Assembly: GCF_020215705.1 (NCBI RefSeq)
Contig: NZ_JAIWNB010000010.1
Span: forward strand, 62,001-126,000
From: Nonomuraea aurantiaca
Lineage (GTDB): Bacteria; Actinomycetota; Actinomycetes; Streptosporangiales; Streptosporangiaceae
DNA: 64,000 nucleotides
Direction: 5' to 3'
Shown: positions 56,852 to 64,000 of the stretch, one piece after another
Layout of the letters: each line of letters opens with the position of its first letter
Position numbering within the stretch: position 1 is the stretch's first letter
Notes under the pieces: generated by a model
Told to the model about the DNA's origin: nothing
The model's database searches: none
Seen by the model: the letters and a program-made list of their open reading frames with translations, nothing else
Made by a program: the position numbers and the translations under genes

Positions 56852-57208
56852 TCAAGCCTCGGCGCGGTTGGCCGCGTCCGGGGAGAAGGCGGGCAGGCAG
56901 ACGGCGATGTACTCGGCGCCGTCCGGGCCGGTGCGGTAGCGGATCTTCTCGCCTGGGTCCGTGACGATGGACTGGCCCGCCGTGACCTCGGTCGTGCCGT
57001 TCGCGTGTTCCACCAGGAGCGTGCCGCGCAGGACGACGGTGTATTCGGTGAACGAGGGCGTTTGGGCGGGCTCGTCCCAGCCGGGCGGGGCGACCATGTG
57101 GGCGATGGAGATCGCCTCGTCGCCGCTGTTGACGCGGCCCACGTGCTCGTCGATGAGCTTGCCGCCGGGCACCGGGATGCGGGTCGCCGCTTCGATCTTT
57201 CTCACCAC
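56852..57208 (-). CDS. Cupin-domain protein
   Basis: This 118-residue small cupin has a beta-barrel core with TEYTVVLRGTLLVEHANG, then TAGQSIVTDPGEKIRYRTG. One of the usual metal His positions appears replaced (TEYTVV where H-x-H is common), so it may bind a ligand without metal. Function unknown. GTG 57208 lies four bases after the stop of the lipoprotein gene upstream, so it is co-transcribed with it. Confidence 0.82.
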   Translation of the reverse strand: MVRKIEAATRIPVPGGKLIDEHVGRVNSGDEAISIAHMVAPPGWDEPAQTPSFTEYTVVLRGTLLVEHANGTTEVTAGQSIVTDPGEKIRYRTGPDGAEYIAVCLPAFSPDAANRAEA

Positions 57209-57212
57209 CAGG

Positions 57213-57923
57213 TCAGTGTGCCACGTCGATGACGAGCCGGTCGGGGTGGGACTGCTCCTTCAGCTCGAACGCCGCCTGATGGTTGAGCACGAGGCCGACG
57301 CCGACGCGGCCCTCGAAGTCGCCGGTCTTGACCACGTGCGTCACGTTGCCGAGGTTGGCCGGGAAGATGGGGCCGCCCTTCCAGGTGGGCCGGCCTTTGG
57401 CGTCGTGGGCGTCGGCGGGGGCGAGGATGAGCTGGAGGTACGCGCCGCCGGGGAGGTCGAAGTCCTCGCCTGAGCCGTCCTGCAGCAGCTTGTCCACCCA
57501 TTTGACGTTGTAGCCGGGCATGGAGCCCTTGAGGTCGATCACCACCCGGTCGTAGGTGTCGTGGGTGGCGTAGCGGACGGCCAGCACGACGGCCGGGTCG
57601 TCGGTGTTGTGCTGTACGTCCACCTCGACCGTGCTCGTCGGCGCCGCCTCCCGCCTGCCCGTGTCGACGGAGACGGAGGTGGAGGTGGAGGACGAGGAAG
57701 TCGAGGTGGAGGTGGAGGTCCGATCGTCCGATGTCGATGGTGTAGCGACCCTGGGTGGGGCGGTGAGCTCGGCTGACGCGCTCGTGGTCGCGCCGCTCCC
57801 GGCACCGCCCGGCGCGGTCGTACCGCACGCGGTCAGTACGACGAGACAGGCGAGGCAGGCCAAAGCGGCGGCGTGGGCCGGGCGGCGTCGCGACGGATGC
57901 CCGAGCGCGGGTGACGGGCGCAT
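57213..57923 (-). CDS. AMIN-like domain lipoprotein
   Basis: This 236-residue protein has a signal sequence with lipobox VVLTAC (Cys ~33), then a Ser/Thr-rich linker (STSTSTSSSSTSTS). The C-terminal beta domain (~95-236) has YDRVVIDLKGSMPGYNVKW and DRLVIDVAH, the actinobacterial AMIN-like domain thought to bind cell-wall material. It is probably surface-exposed. A strong hairpin separates it from the exporter gene upstream. Confidence 0.82.
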   Translation of the reverse strand: MRPSPALGHPSRRRPAHAAALACLACLVVLTACGTTAPGGAGSGATTSASAELTAPPRVATPSTSDDRTSTSTSTSSSSTSTSVSVDTGRREAAPTSTVEVDVQHNTDDPAVVLAVRYATHDTYDRVVIDLKGSMPGYNVKWVDKLLQDGSGEDFDLPGGAYLQLILAPADAHDAKGRPTWKGGPIFPANLGNVTHVVKTGDFEGRVGVGLVLNHQAAFELKEQSHPDRLVIDVAH

Positions 57924-57984
57924 ACCCAGATTGATTCCCCAGTACAGAGGACCACAAGCGGCGAGCGTACGAGATGAGCGGGAA

Positions 57985-58015
57985 GGCCCCGCGCGGTACG
58001 CGACCGCGCGGGGCC
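57985..58015 (-). terminator. Hairpin terminator behind the DHA2 exporter gene
   Basis: A perfect 12-bp stem, GGCCCCGCGCGG / CCGCGCGGGGCC, with a seven-base loop lies 25 bases past the exporter stop on the minus strand. The T-run is weak (TTCCC), as is common in GC-rich actinomycetes. Confidence 0.72.
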
Positions 58016-58040
58016 CTGCCGACGAATCGGACGGCGTAGG

Positions 58041-59447
58041 TCAGACCGTCTCGTACACCTTCGCCTCTTCCTGCGGGACCGCCACCGGCTTGCGTACGCG
58101 CAGCCCGGTGGCCGAGATCGCCACCCCGACCAGCGCCAGCACCAGCGACACCACGATCGCCGAGCGGAGCGACTCGATCGACAGGGTGGCGCCGTTCGAG
58201 GTCAGCACCGCCGAGACCACGGCGAGCACGATCGCGCCGCCCACCTGGCCGGAGGTGTTGAGCAGCCCGGAGGCCAGCCCCTGCTCGTCGTCGTGCACGC
58301 CGTTCGTGGCCTGGATGTTCAGCGGCGCGAACGACAGCGCGAACGCGATGCCCAGCAGCAGCATGCCGGGAATGACCAGACCGCCCAGGCTGGGGTGCTC
58401 GTCGATGCCCAGGAACATCGCGTAGCCACCGGCCAGCGCCGCCGCGCCGATGATGGTCAGCTTGGTGGTGCCGAACCTGTCGGCGAAGTCGCCCATCTTG
58501 GTCGACGTGATCGCGACGAGCAGCCCGGCGGGCAGGAACGCCAGCGCGGTGCCCAGGGCCGACCAGCCGAGCAGGTTCTGGAAGTACTGCATGGCCACGA
58601 ACTGGAAGGCCACGTAGGAGCCCATCAGGATGAGCAGCCCCAGGTTCGCCCGGACGAGCGAGCCGGAGCGCAGGATGCCCAGCCGGACCAGCGGGTGCCG
58701 CATCCGCAGTTCGGCGAGGACGAACAGGCCGAGCAGCGCGGCGACGGCGACCAGCGAGCCGATCGTGCGCAGCGAGGTCCAGCCGGCCTCGGGCGCCTGG
58801 ACGACGGTGAAGACGAGCAGCAGCATCGAGGCGGTGATCAGCACGGCGCCGATCAGGTCATGGCCGCCCTCGGCCCGCTCCTCCTCGCCGCGCGGCAGCA
58901 CCTTGAGCGCGGCGACCAGCGCGATGATCGCGACCGGCACCGGCATCAGCAGCGTCCACCGCCAGCCGATCTCGGTCAGGAGGCCGGACAGCACCAGCCC
59001 GAGCGAGTAACCACTGGCGCCGCAAGCGGTGAAGATGCTGAGCGCCTTGTTGCGCTCAGGCCCCTCGGGAAACGTGGTGGTGATGATCGAAAGGGCGGCC
59101 GGCGCGGTGAAGGCGGCGCCCACCCCCTTGATGAACCTGGCCGCGATCAGCAAGGCGCCGTCGTCCACCAGACCACCGAGCAACGACGCGACGGCGAAGA
59201 CACCCAGCGCGACCAGGAACACCCTGCGTCGCCCGAGCAAGTCGGCGGTCCTGCCGCCCAGCAACAGAAGACCGCCATAACCGAGCACGTAGCCGCTGAC
59301 AACCCACTGCAGAGAAGAGGTAGAAAGGCCCAGGTCGTGCTGGATCGCGGGCAGCGCCACGCCGACCATCGACACGTCAAGGGCGTCAAGGAAGATCACT
59401 GCACAGAGCACGGCGAGCGCGCCCCAACGGGATGAGTGAGAGGACAT
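58041..59447 (-). CDS. DHA2-family (EmrB/QacA-type) MFS exporter
   Basis: This 468-residue protein has fourteen predicted membrane segments. DHA2 motifs are the helix 1 LDALDVSMVGVALPAI and GGRTADLLGRRRVF after helix 2. It probably exports a drug or metabolite by proton antiport. It is divergent from a MarR regulator gene, and the 87-base intergenic space holds three phased palindromes, so MarR control of the exporter is very likely. Confidence 0.92.
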   Translation of the reverse strand: MSSHSSRWGALAVLCAVIFLDALDVSMVGVALPAIQHDLGLSTSSLQWVVSGYVLGYGGLLLLGGRTADLLGRRRVFLVALGVFAVASLLGGLVDDGALLIAARFIKGVGAAFTAPAALSIITTTFPEGPERNKALSIFTACGASGYSLGLVLSGLLTEIGWRWTLLMPVPVAIIALVAALKVLPRGEEERAEGGHDLIGAVLITASMLLLVFTVVQAPEAGWTSLRTIGSLVAVAALLGLFVLAELRMRHPLVRLGILRSGSLVRANLGLLILMGSYVAFQFVAMQYFQNLLGWSALGTALAFLPAGLLVAITSTKMGDFADRFGTTKLTIIGAAALAGGYAMFLGIDEHPSLGGLVIPGMLLLGIAFALSFAPLNIQATNGVHDDEQGLASGLLNTSGQVGGAIVLAVVSAVLTSNGATLSIESLRSAIVVSLVLALVGVAISATGLRVRKPVAVPQEEAKVYETV

Positions 59448-59462
59448 GGGTCAGTACACTAC

Positions 59463-59504
59463 ATGCAACCGCATCTAATGCAAACGCATTTAATGCCGTT
59501 GCAT
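59463..59504. promoter_or_regulatory. Three phased MarR-type operators
   Basis: Three 12-base near-palindromes start exactly 15 bases apart: ATGCAACCGCAT (59463), ATGCAAACGCAT (59478) and ATGCCGTTGCAT (59493). They lie between the divergent DHA2 exporter and MarR genes. The arrangement suggests cooperative binding of the MarR dimer to control both genes. Confidence 0.8.
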
Positions 59505-59534
59505 CAGTTTTAGCGAAGTGGTAACCTCCGCGAC

Positions 59535-59921
59535 ATGGACGAGGAGTTCGTGGTCGAGACCTGGCACTACGTCCTGGCGAAGCACGCCAAGGCGATGTGC
59601 TCGCTGGAACGCGAGCTGGGCGACAAGCACGGCCTGGGGCCGAGCGAGTTCGAGGTGCTGGACCGGATCGTCCATCACGACAAGAAGCTCCGCATCCAGG
59701 AGCTCTGCGACGAGGTTCACCTGAGCCAGAGCGCGCTGTCCAGGGTCGTGGCGCGGCTGGAGAAGGCTCAGCTGGTCTCGCGCGGGGTGTGCGACCAGGA
59801 CCGCCGCGGCGTCTTCGTCTGCATCACCGAGGCGGGGAGAGCGCGCCACAAGGAGGCCCTCCCGACGCAGCGCGCCGTCCTCGCCGACATCTTCGCCGAC
59901 GCGCCCGTGCTCGTACGCTGA
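59535..59921 (+). CDS. MarR-family transcriptional regulator
   Basis: This 128-residue winged-helix protein has RIQELCDEVHLSQSALSRVV as the helix-turn-helix and the wing DQDRRGVFVCITEAG. MarR proteins repress neighbouring exporters until a small phenolic or drug ligand binds. It is divergent from the DHA2 exporter with the triple operator between. The N-terminal dimerisation helices are short, as in compact family members. Confidence 0.92.
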   Translation: MDEEFVVETWHYVLAKHAKAMCSLERELGDKHGLGPSEFEVLDRIVHHDKKLRIQELCDEVHLSQSALSRVVARLEKAQLVSRGVCDQDRRGVFVCITEAGRARHKEALPTQRAVLADIFADAPVLVR

Positions 59922-59989
59922 GGCTGCGGCGCACAATCGTCGAAGCACAAAGCGCCGACGTGCCCAAAGCCCGCCGACGCCCGTGTGTA

Positions 59990-61270
59990 CTAGGCCGTGA
60001 TCCGGTCCAGCACCAGAGGCAGCACCTCGGCGCTCCCTGTCCCGACCTCGTAGCCGCCCTGCAGCGCCGCCAAGGCCCGCTCGAAACGACCCGTCTCGTC
60101 CGCGTGCAGCGTCATCAGAGGCTGCCCCGCACGTACGAGGTCACCCGGCTTGGCATGCAGCACGATGCCCGCTCCGAACGACACCGGATCTTCCTTACGA
60201 GCCCGGCCCGCCCCCAGCCGCCAGGCTGCCAGGCCCACGGCATAGGCATCCAAACGCGACAGAATCCCCGAGGACGGCGCCTCGACCACCATCGTCTCCG
60301 CCGCCCTGGGCAGGACCGCGTCCGGGTCGCCGCCCTGGGCGGTGATCATCCGGCGCCAGGCGTCCATGGCCGAGCCGTCCGCCAGCGCCCGGGCCGGGTC
60401 CGGACCGGAGATCCCGGCCGCCTCCAGCATCTCCCGCGCCAGCCGTACGGTCAGCTCCACGACGTCCGGCGGCCCGCCGCCCGCGAGGACCTCGACCGAC
60501 TCCTCGACCTCCAGGGCGTTGCCCACGGCGCGGCCCAGGGGGCGGTCCATGGCGGTGAGCAGGGCGACCGTACGCACGCCCGCGTCGGTGCCCAGCGCGA
60601 CCATCGTCTCGGCCAGCTCGCGGGCCCGCTCCGGCGTCTTCATGAACGCGCCCGAGCCCACCTTGACGTCGAGCACCAGCGACCCGGTGCCCTCGGCGAT
60701 CTTCTTCGACATGATCGACGAAGCGATGAGCGGGATCGACTCGACCGTGCCCGTGACGTCGCGCAGGGCGTACAGCTTCTTGTCGGCGGGGGCGAGGCCC
60801 GAGCCGGCCGCGCAGACGACCGCGCCCGCCGAGCGCAGCACCGAGAGCATCTCGTCGTTGGACAGCGAAGCCCGCCAGCCTGGGATCGACTCCAGCTTGT
60901 CCAGCGTGCCGCCCGTGTGGCCGAGGCCGCGGCCCGAGAGCTGCGGGACATAGGCGCCGCACGCGGCCACCAGCGGGGCGAGGGGCAGCGTGATCTTGTC
61001 GCCGACGCCGCCGGTGGAGTGCTTGTCGGCGGTGGGCCGGTCCAGCGCGGACCAGTCCATCCGCTCGCCCGAGCGGATCATCGCCTGCGTCCAGCCGGCG
61101 ATCTCCCGCCGGTTCATGCCGTTCAGCAGGATGGCCATGGCCAGCGCGGACATCTGCTCGTCGGCGACCTCGCCGCGGGTGTAGGCGTCGATCACCCAGT
61201 CGATCTGGGCGCCCGTCAGCTCGCCACCGTCCCGTTTTGCGACGATGACTTCGATGACGTCCATGGACAT
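59990..61270 (-). CDS. deoA: Thymidine phosphorylase
   Basis: This 426-residue enzyme of the pyrimidine phosphorylase/glycosyltransferase family 3 has the signature DKHSTGGVGDK (82-92) and the phosphate/nucleoside site region GRGLGHTGGTLDK. It converts thymidine or deoxyuridine and phosphate into base plus deoxyribose-1-phosphate. ATG 61270 overlaps the cytidine deaminase stop (TGATG) and has GAGG nine bases upstream. It is last in the operon nupP-nupQ-cdd-deoA. Confidence 0.94.
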   Translation of the reverse strand: MSMDVIEVIVAKRDGGELTGAQIDWVIDAYTRGEVADEQMSALAMAILLNGMNRREIAGWTQAMIRSGERMDWSALDRPTADKHSTGGVGDKITLPLAPLVAACGAYVPQLSGRGLGHTGGTLDKLESIPGWRASLSNDEMLSVLRSAGAVVCAAGSGLAPADKKLYALRDVTGTVESIPLIASSIMSKKIAEGTGSLVLDVKVGSGAFMKTPERARELAETMVALGTDAGVRTVALLTAMDRPLGRAVGNALEVEESVEVLAGGGPPDVVELTVRLAREMLEAAGISGPDPARALADGSAMDAWRRMITAQGGDPDAVLPRAAETMVVEAPSSGILSRLDAYAVGLAAWRLGAGRARKEDPVSFGAGIVLHAKPGDLVRAGQPLMTLHADETGRFERALAALQGGYEVGTGSAEVLPLVLDRITA

Positions 61271-61665
61271 CAGGCAGACCTCGACAGGTCGTCGGGGCCG
61301 AAGGCGTAGGGCAGGATCTCGGCCATCCGCTTCGGCCCGTCCACGGTCTCGACCAGCAGCTCCTCGCCGCCGAACTCGAAGAGCAGCTGACGGCAGCGCC
61401 CGCACGGCATCAGCAGCTCCCCGTGGCCGTCCACGCAGGTGAAGGCCACCAGCCGGCCGCCGCCTGAGGAGTGCAGCGCCGAGACCAGGCCGCACTCGGC
61501 GCACAGGCCCAGGCCGTAGGAGGCGTTCTCGACGTTGCAGCCGGTGATGACGCGGCCGTCGTCAACGAGCGCCGCCGCGCCGACGGGAAACTTGGAGTAG
61601 GGCGCGTACGCGTGGTGCATGGCCTCGACGGCCTCCGTGCGCAGGCCGTCCCAGTCGACGTTCAA
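61270..61665 (-). CDS. cdd: Cytidine deaminase
   Basis: This 131-residue tetrameric-type cytidine deaminase has zinc ligands and proton donor in LCAECGL (C55, E57) and PCGRCRQ (C88, C91), plus the FPVGAAALVDDG and GCNVENASYG substrate motifs. It deaminates (deoxy)cytidine to (deoxy)uridine, which DeoA can split. A TTG start at 61665 overlaps the upstream stop (TTGA) and follows GGGGGG by eight bases. Translational coupling is likely throughout this operon. Confidence 0.93.
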   Translation of the reverse strand: MNVDWDGLRTEAVEAMHHAYAPYSKFPVGAAALVDDGRVITGCNVENASYGLGLCAECGLVSALHSSGGGRLVAFTCVDGHGELLMPCGRCRQLLFEFGGEELLVETVDGPKRMAEILPYAFGPDDLSRSA

Positions 61666-62942
61666 TGCTGTTCCCCCCGGCGATAGCGCACGCCGTCGGC
61701 CTTGGGCATCCGCAGTCGCTGCGAAGCCACCAGGAGCACGAGCAGCGTGAGCACGTGTGGTGTGATGAAGACGAACTCGTTCGGCAACCGGTCGACGGTC
61801 AGCCACAGCCAGATCAGCACGATCATGCCCGCGGCGGCCGCCGCGATCAGGTTGTACTCCCTGGCGCCCCTGGTGACCATCTCCGCCGGCTGACCGGACG
61901 ACAGCAGCGCGCGTACCTTGGTGCCGATGTAGATGAGCAGCAGGATGGCGCCGAACAGGAAGAACGACGTCACGGCCCCGGAGCTGCGCAGCTGCAGGCC
62001 GTCCGCGTACCCGAACAGCGCGGCGCCCGCACCCAGCCCGCCGGGGCGCCAGTTGCCGAAGATCATGGCGGCCAGGCCGATGAACCCGCGGCCCGCCGTC
62101 TGGCCCTCGACGTACTTGGTGGAGACGAAGACCAGGAACACGCCGCCGAGCCCGGCGAACGCGCCGGAGATGACGACGGCCACATACTTGATCAGATAGA
62201 CGTTCACGCCCAGCGACTCGGCCGCCCACGGGTTCTCGCCCGCCGAGCGCAGCCGCACGCCGAACGCCGTACGCCAGAGCACGAAGAACGTCAGCGGGAG
62301 CAGCAGCACGGCCAGGATGACCAGGACGTTCACCCCATGGGTGAGCCCGCGCAGAATACCCGCGACGTCGGAGACCAGGAACCAGTGGGTGCGCTCCAGG
62401 CTGCCGAGCCAGTCGGGACCCAACGAGAACAGCGGCAGGCTGACCTCGGGCGCCTCCGACGACATGGCCGGCGAAGTGGTGATGCCCGCGCCCGCCGCGG
62501 CCGCGCGGGCGCCCTCCGCGTAGAGGACCTCCGACAGGAAGCGGGTGATGCCGGGGCCGAGCAGGTTGATGGCCACGCCGCTGATGATGTGGTCGACGCC
62601 GAACGTCACGGTCGCCACCGCGTGGATGAGACCGCCGAGCGCACCCGCGATCAGCCCGGCGACCAGCGCGGCCATGAAGCCCCACTGGTATCCGGCCCAG
62701 CCGGCGAACCAGGTGCCGAGCACCATCATGCCTTCGAGGCCGATGTTGACCACGCCCGCCCGCTCGGCCCAGAGGCCGCCGAGCCCGGCCAGGCCGATCG
62801 GCACCGACAGCATCAGGGCGGCGTTGAACGTGCCGGACGAGGTGATGTCGTCCTGCCCGGAGACGACGCGGACCACCGACATGACCAGGATGAGCACGGC
62901 CACGCCGATGAGCGCCAGGTGATATCGGCTGACCTTTGTCAT
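61662..62942 (-). CDS. Nucleoside ABC transporter permease (NupQ-like)
   Basis: This 426-residue permease of the BPD_transp_2 family has the sequence WAERAGVVNIGLEGMMVLGTW, diagnostic of the purine/nucleoside uptake permeases (YufQ/NupQ), and many membrane helices. It forms the membrane channel with the upstream permease; ATPase and lipoprotein genes are probably beyond the window. A Pro/Arg-rich C-terminal tail is short. It overlaps the upstream gene by four bases and cdd by four. Confidence 0.9.
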   Translation of the reverse strand: MTKVSRYHLALIGVAVLILVMSVVRVVSGQDDITSSGTFNAALMLSVPIGLAGLGGLWAERAGVVNIGLEGMMVLGTWFAGWAGYQWGFMAALVAGLIAGALGGLIHAVATVTFGVDHIISGVAINLLGPGITRFLSEVLYAEGARAAAAGAGITTSPAMSSEAPEVSLPLFSLGPDWLGSLERTHWFLVSDVAGILRGLTHGVNVLVILAVLLLPLTFFVLWRTAFGVRLRSAGENPWAAESLGVNVYLIKYVAVVISGAFAGLGGVFLVFVSTKYVEGQTAGRGFIGLAAMIFGNWRPGGLGAGAALFGYADGLQLRSSGAVTSFFLFGAILLLIYIGTKVRALLSSGQPAEMVTRGAREYNLIAAAAAGMIVLIWLWLTVDRLPNEFVFITPHVLTLLVLLVASQRLRMPKADGVRYRRGEQH

Positions 62943-64000
62943 GCTGCCACCTCAACGGGAGTGTTCCTGCCGAGCTGCTGAGCGGCCCGCCGTTCCTCGC
63001 GCCGCAGCGCGATCCTGCTGGTGATCTCGTTGGCGATGACCACCAGCAGCACGATCGTGCCCTGCATGATCATGATGACCGAGGGCGGCACGTTGGCGAA
63101 CTGCAGCGGACCCTGCGCCCGGTCCAGGAAGCCGAACAGCAGCGCCGCGACCGCGATGCCCGCGGGTTTGTTCCGGCCGAGCAACGCCACGGCGATGCCC
63201 AGGAAGCCCAGGCCCGGGGTGAAGTTGGAGCCGAAGGAGTGCTTGTCACCGAGGATCTCCGGCATGCCGATCAGCCCGGCGATCGCGCCGGAGAGCACCA
63301 TCGCGGAGATGACCATCTTCTTCGGGCTGACGCCGGAGGCCAGCGCGGCCGAGGCGTTGAGACCGCTGGCCTTGACCTCGAAGCCGAACCGAGTCCGCTC
63401 CAGCACCACCCAGAGCCCGATGCCCAGCAGGACGGCCACCAGGAGGAAGCCCCAGAGACCGCCGCCGCGGGGCGCCGGCAGCCCGAACATCTCGAACAGG
63501 ACGTTGAGGTTGGGGAACCAGGCCGACTCGGGCAGCGTGGGCGTCGTGGTGGTGAGCACGCCCTTGGCGCGCTCCCCCGTGAAGGGGCCGCGGACAAGGA
63601 AGGCGGCCAGGTTGATCGCGATGTAGTTCAGCATGATCGTGGCGATGACCTCGTTCACCCCCCTCGTGACCTTCATCACGGCGGGGATCAGCGCGTAGAA
63701 GCCGCCCACGGCCATCGCCACCACGATGATCACCGGGATCTGGATCCAGGCAGGCGCCGCGAACGTGGAGCCGACGTACGCGGCGCAGACGGCCGCGATC
63801 CGGTACTGGCCCTCCACGCCGATGTTGAAGAGGTTCATGCGGAAGCCGACGGCCACGGCCAGGCCCGCGATGAACAGCGGCACGGCCCGGTTGAGCATGG
63901 TCACGATGCCGTTGACCACCGCCCGCTCGGTCTCGCCGAAGTCGAAGAAGGCGGCGAACGCGGCCTCGGGGCTGGCCCCCGCCGCGATGATCGCGACGCT
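62939..64000 (-). CDS. Nucleoside ABC transporter permease (NupP-like), partial
   Basis: 354 codons are visible; the frame stays open to the right edge, so the N-terminus lies outside. Sequence such as GFRMNLFNIGVEGQYRIAAV and GVNEVIATIMLNYIAINL is typical of the NupP/YufP permease that pairs with NupQ. The C-terminal tail is charged (ALRREERRAAQQLGRNT). It is first of the visible genes in the nucleoside uptake and salvage operon. A GTG near 63919 is internal to the frame and not the true start. Confidence 0.9.
   Translation of the reverse strand, partial: SVAIIAAGASPEAAFAAFFDFGETERAVVNGIVTMLNRAVPLFIAGLAVAVGFRMNLFNIGVEGQYRIAAVCAAYVGSTFAAPAWIQIPVIIVVAMAVGGFYALIPAVMKVTRGVNEVIATIMLNYIAINLAAFLVRGPFTGERAKGVLTTTTPTLPESAWFPNLNVLFEMFGLPAPRGGGLWGFLLVAVLLGIGLWVVLERTRFGFEVKASGLNASAALASGVSPKKMVISAMVLSGAIAGLIGMPEILGDKHSFGSNFTPGLGFLGIAVALLGRNKPAGIAVAALLFGFLDRAQGPLQFANVPPSVIMIMQGTIVLLVVIANEITSRIALRREERRAAQQLGRNTPVEVAA

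Noticed and set aside
1..64000. tRNA or rRNA genes
   Set aside because: No cloverleaf with a TTCRA arm or conserved rRNA segment was noticed on either strand by eye; a covariance-model scan would be needed to be certain.

Overview
The window comes from a high-GC actinomycete. GTG/TTG starts are common and GC is strong at third codon positions. A large type VII secretion (T7SS/ESX) locus lies beside a gene order that I recall from mycobacteria: lpdA, a gamma-glutamylcyclotransferase, deoD, pmmB, add, deoA, cdd. The chloramphenicol-type exporter, the pseudokinase C-terminal domain and the WXG100 protein styles point to Streptosporangiales or related filamentous actinomycetes; that placement is inference.

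Layout: 1-173 is the tail of an FtsK/SpoIIIE-type ATPase. 223-2462 holds a degenerate repeat array, a TetR regulator and a Cmx-like exporter that share an upstream motif. 2463-3027 is a relic zone with decayed copies of a T7SS protein tail, a LuxR-helix remnant and short hairpins. 3028-35789 is the T7SS island: core genes eccB, eccD, eccC and mycP, no recognisable eccE or eccA, many WXG100/EspC-like small proteins, large low-complexity partners with a shared C-terminal module, two cell-wall-active fusions (LysM, lytic transglycosylase), two YbaB-like proteins, a WD40 protein, a membrane pseudokinase and a 1,524-residue toxin-like protein. That last protein joins a T7SS-type N-terminus, a PI-kinase-like region, a zincin-like HExxH region and two near-identical C-terminal copies that look like zincin modules without the zinc site.

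35912-49545 is mostly core metabolism: SDR oxidoreductase, biotin carboxylase/BCCP, a secreted glycine-rich protein, LpdA, gamma-glutamylcyclotransferase, an MHS-family transporter with a divergent Lrp-type regulator, an M20 hydrolase, a tnpB-only IS605-type element, purine nucleoside phosphorylase and a phosphohexomutase. 49635-59921 is mixed: a MerR/ECF sigma/GyrI operon, a PH-domain protein, adenosine deaminase, a lipoprotein, a hydrolase relic, a GT39 membrane enzyme, a cupin, an AMIN-like lipoprotein and a MarR/MFS pair with three phased operators. 59990-64000 is a nucleoside uptake and salvage operon: two ABC permeases, cytidine deaminase and thymidine phosphorylase.

The T7SS genes probably form one machine and its cargo. 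EccB/C/D make the membrane core, MycP matures substrates, small helical proteins pair with larger ones, YbaB-like proteins may act as chaperones as EspL does, and the wall-binding or wall-cutting fusions may open the cell wall. The most unusual parts are the kinase/metalloprotease toxin with its inactive duplicated modules, the shared C-terminal tail of three large substrates, and the WD40 and pseudokinase members.
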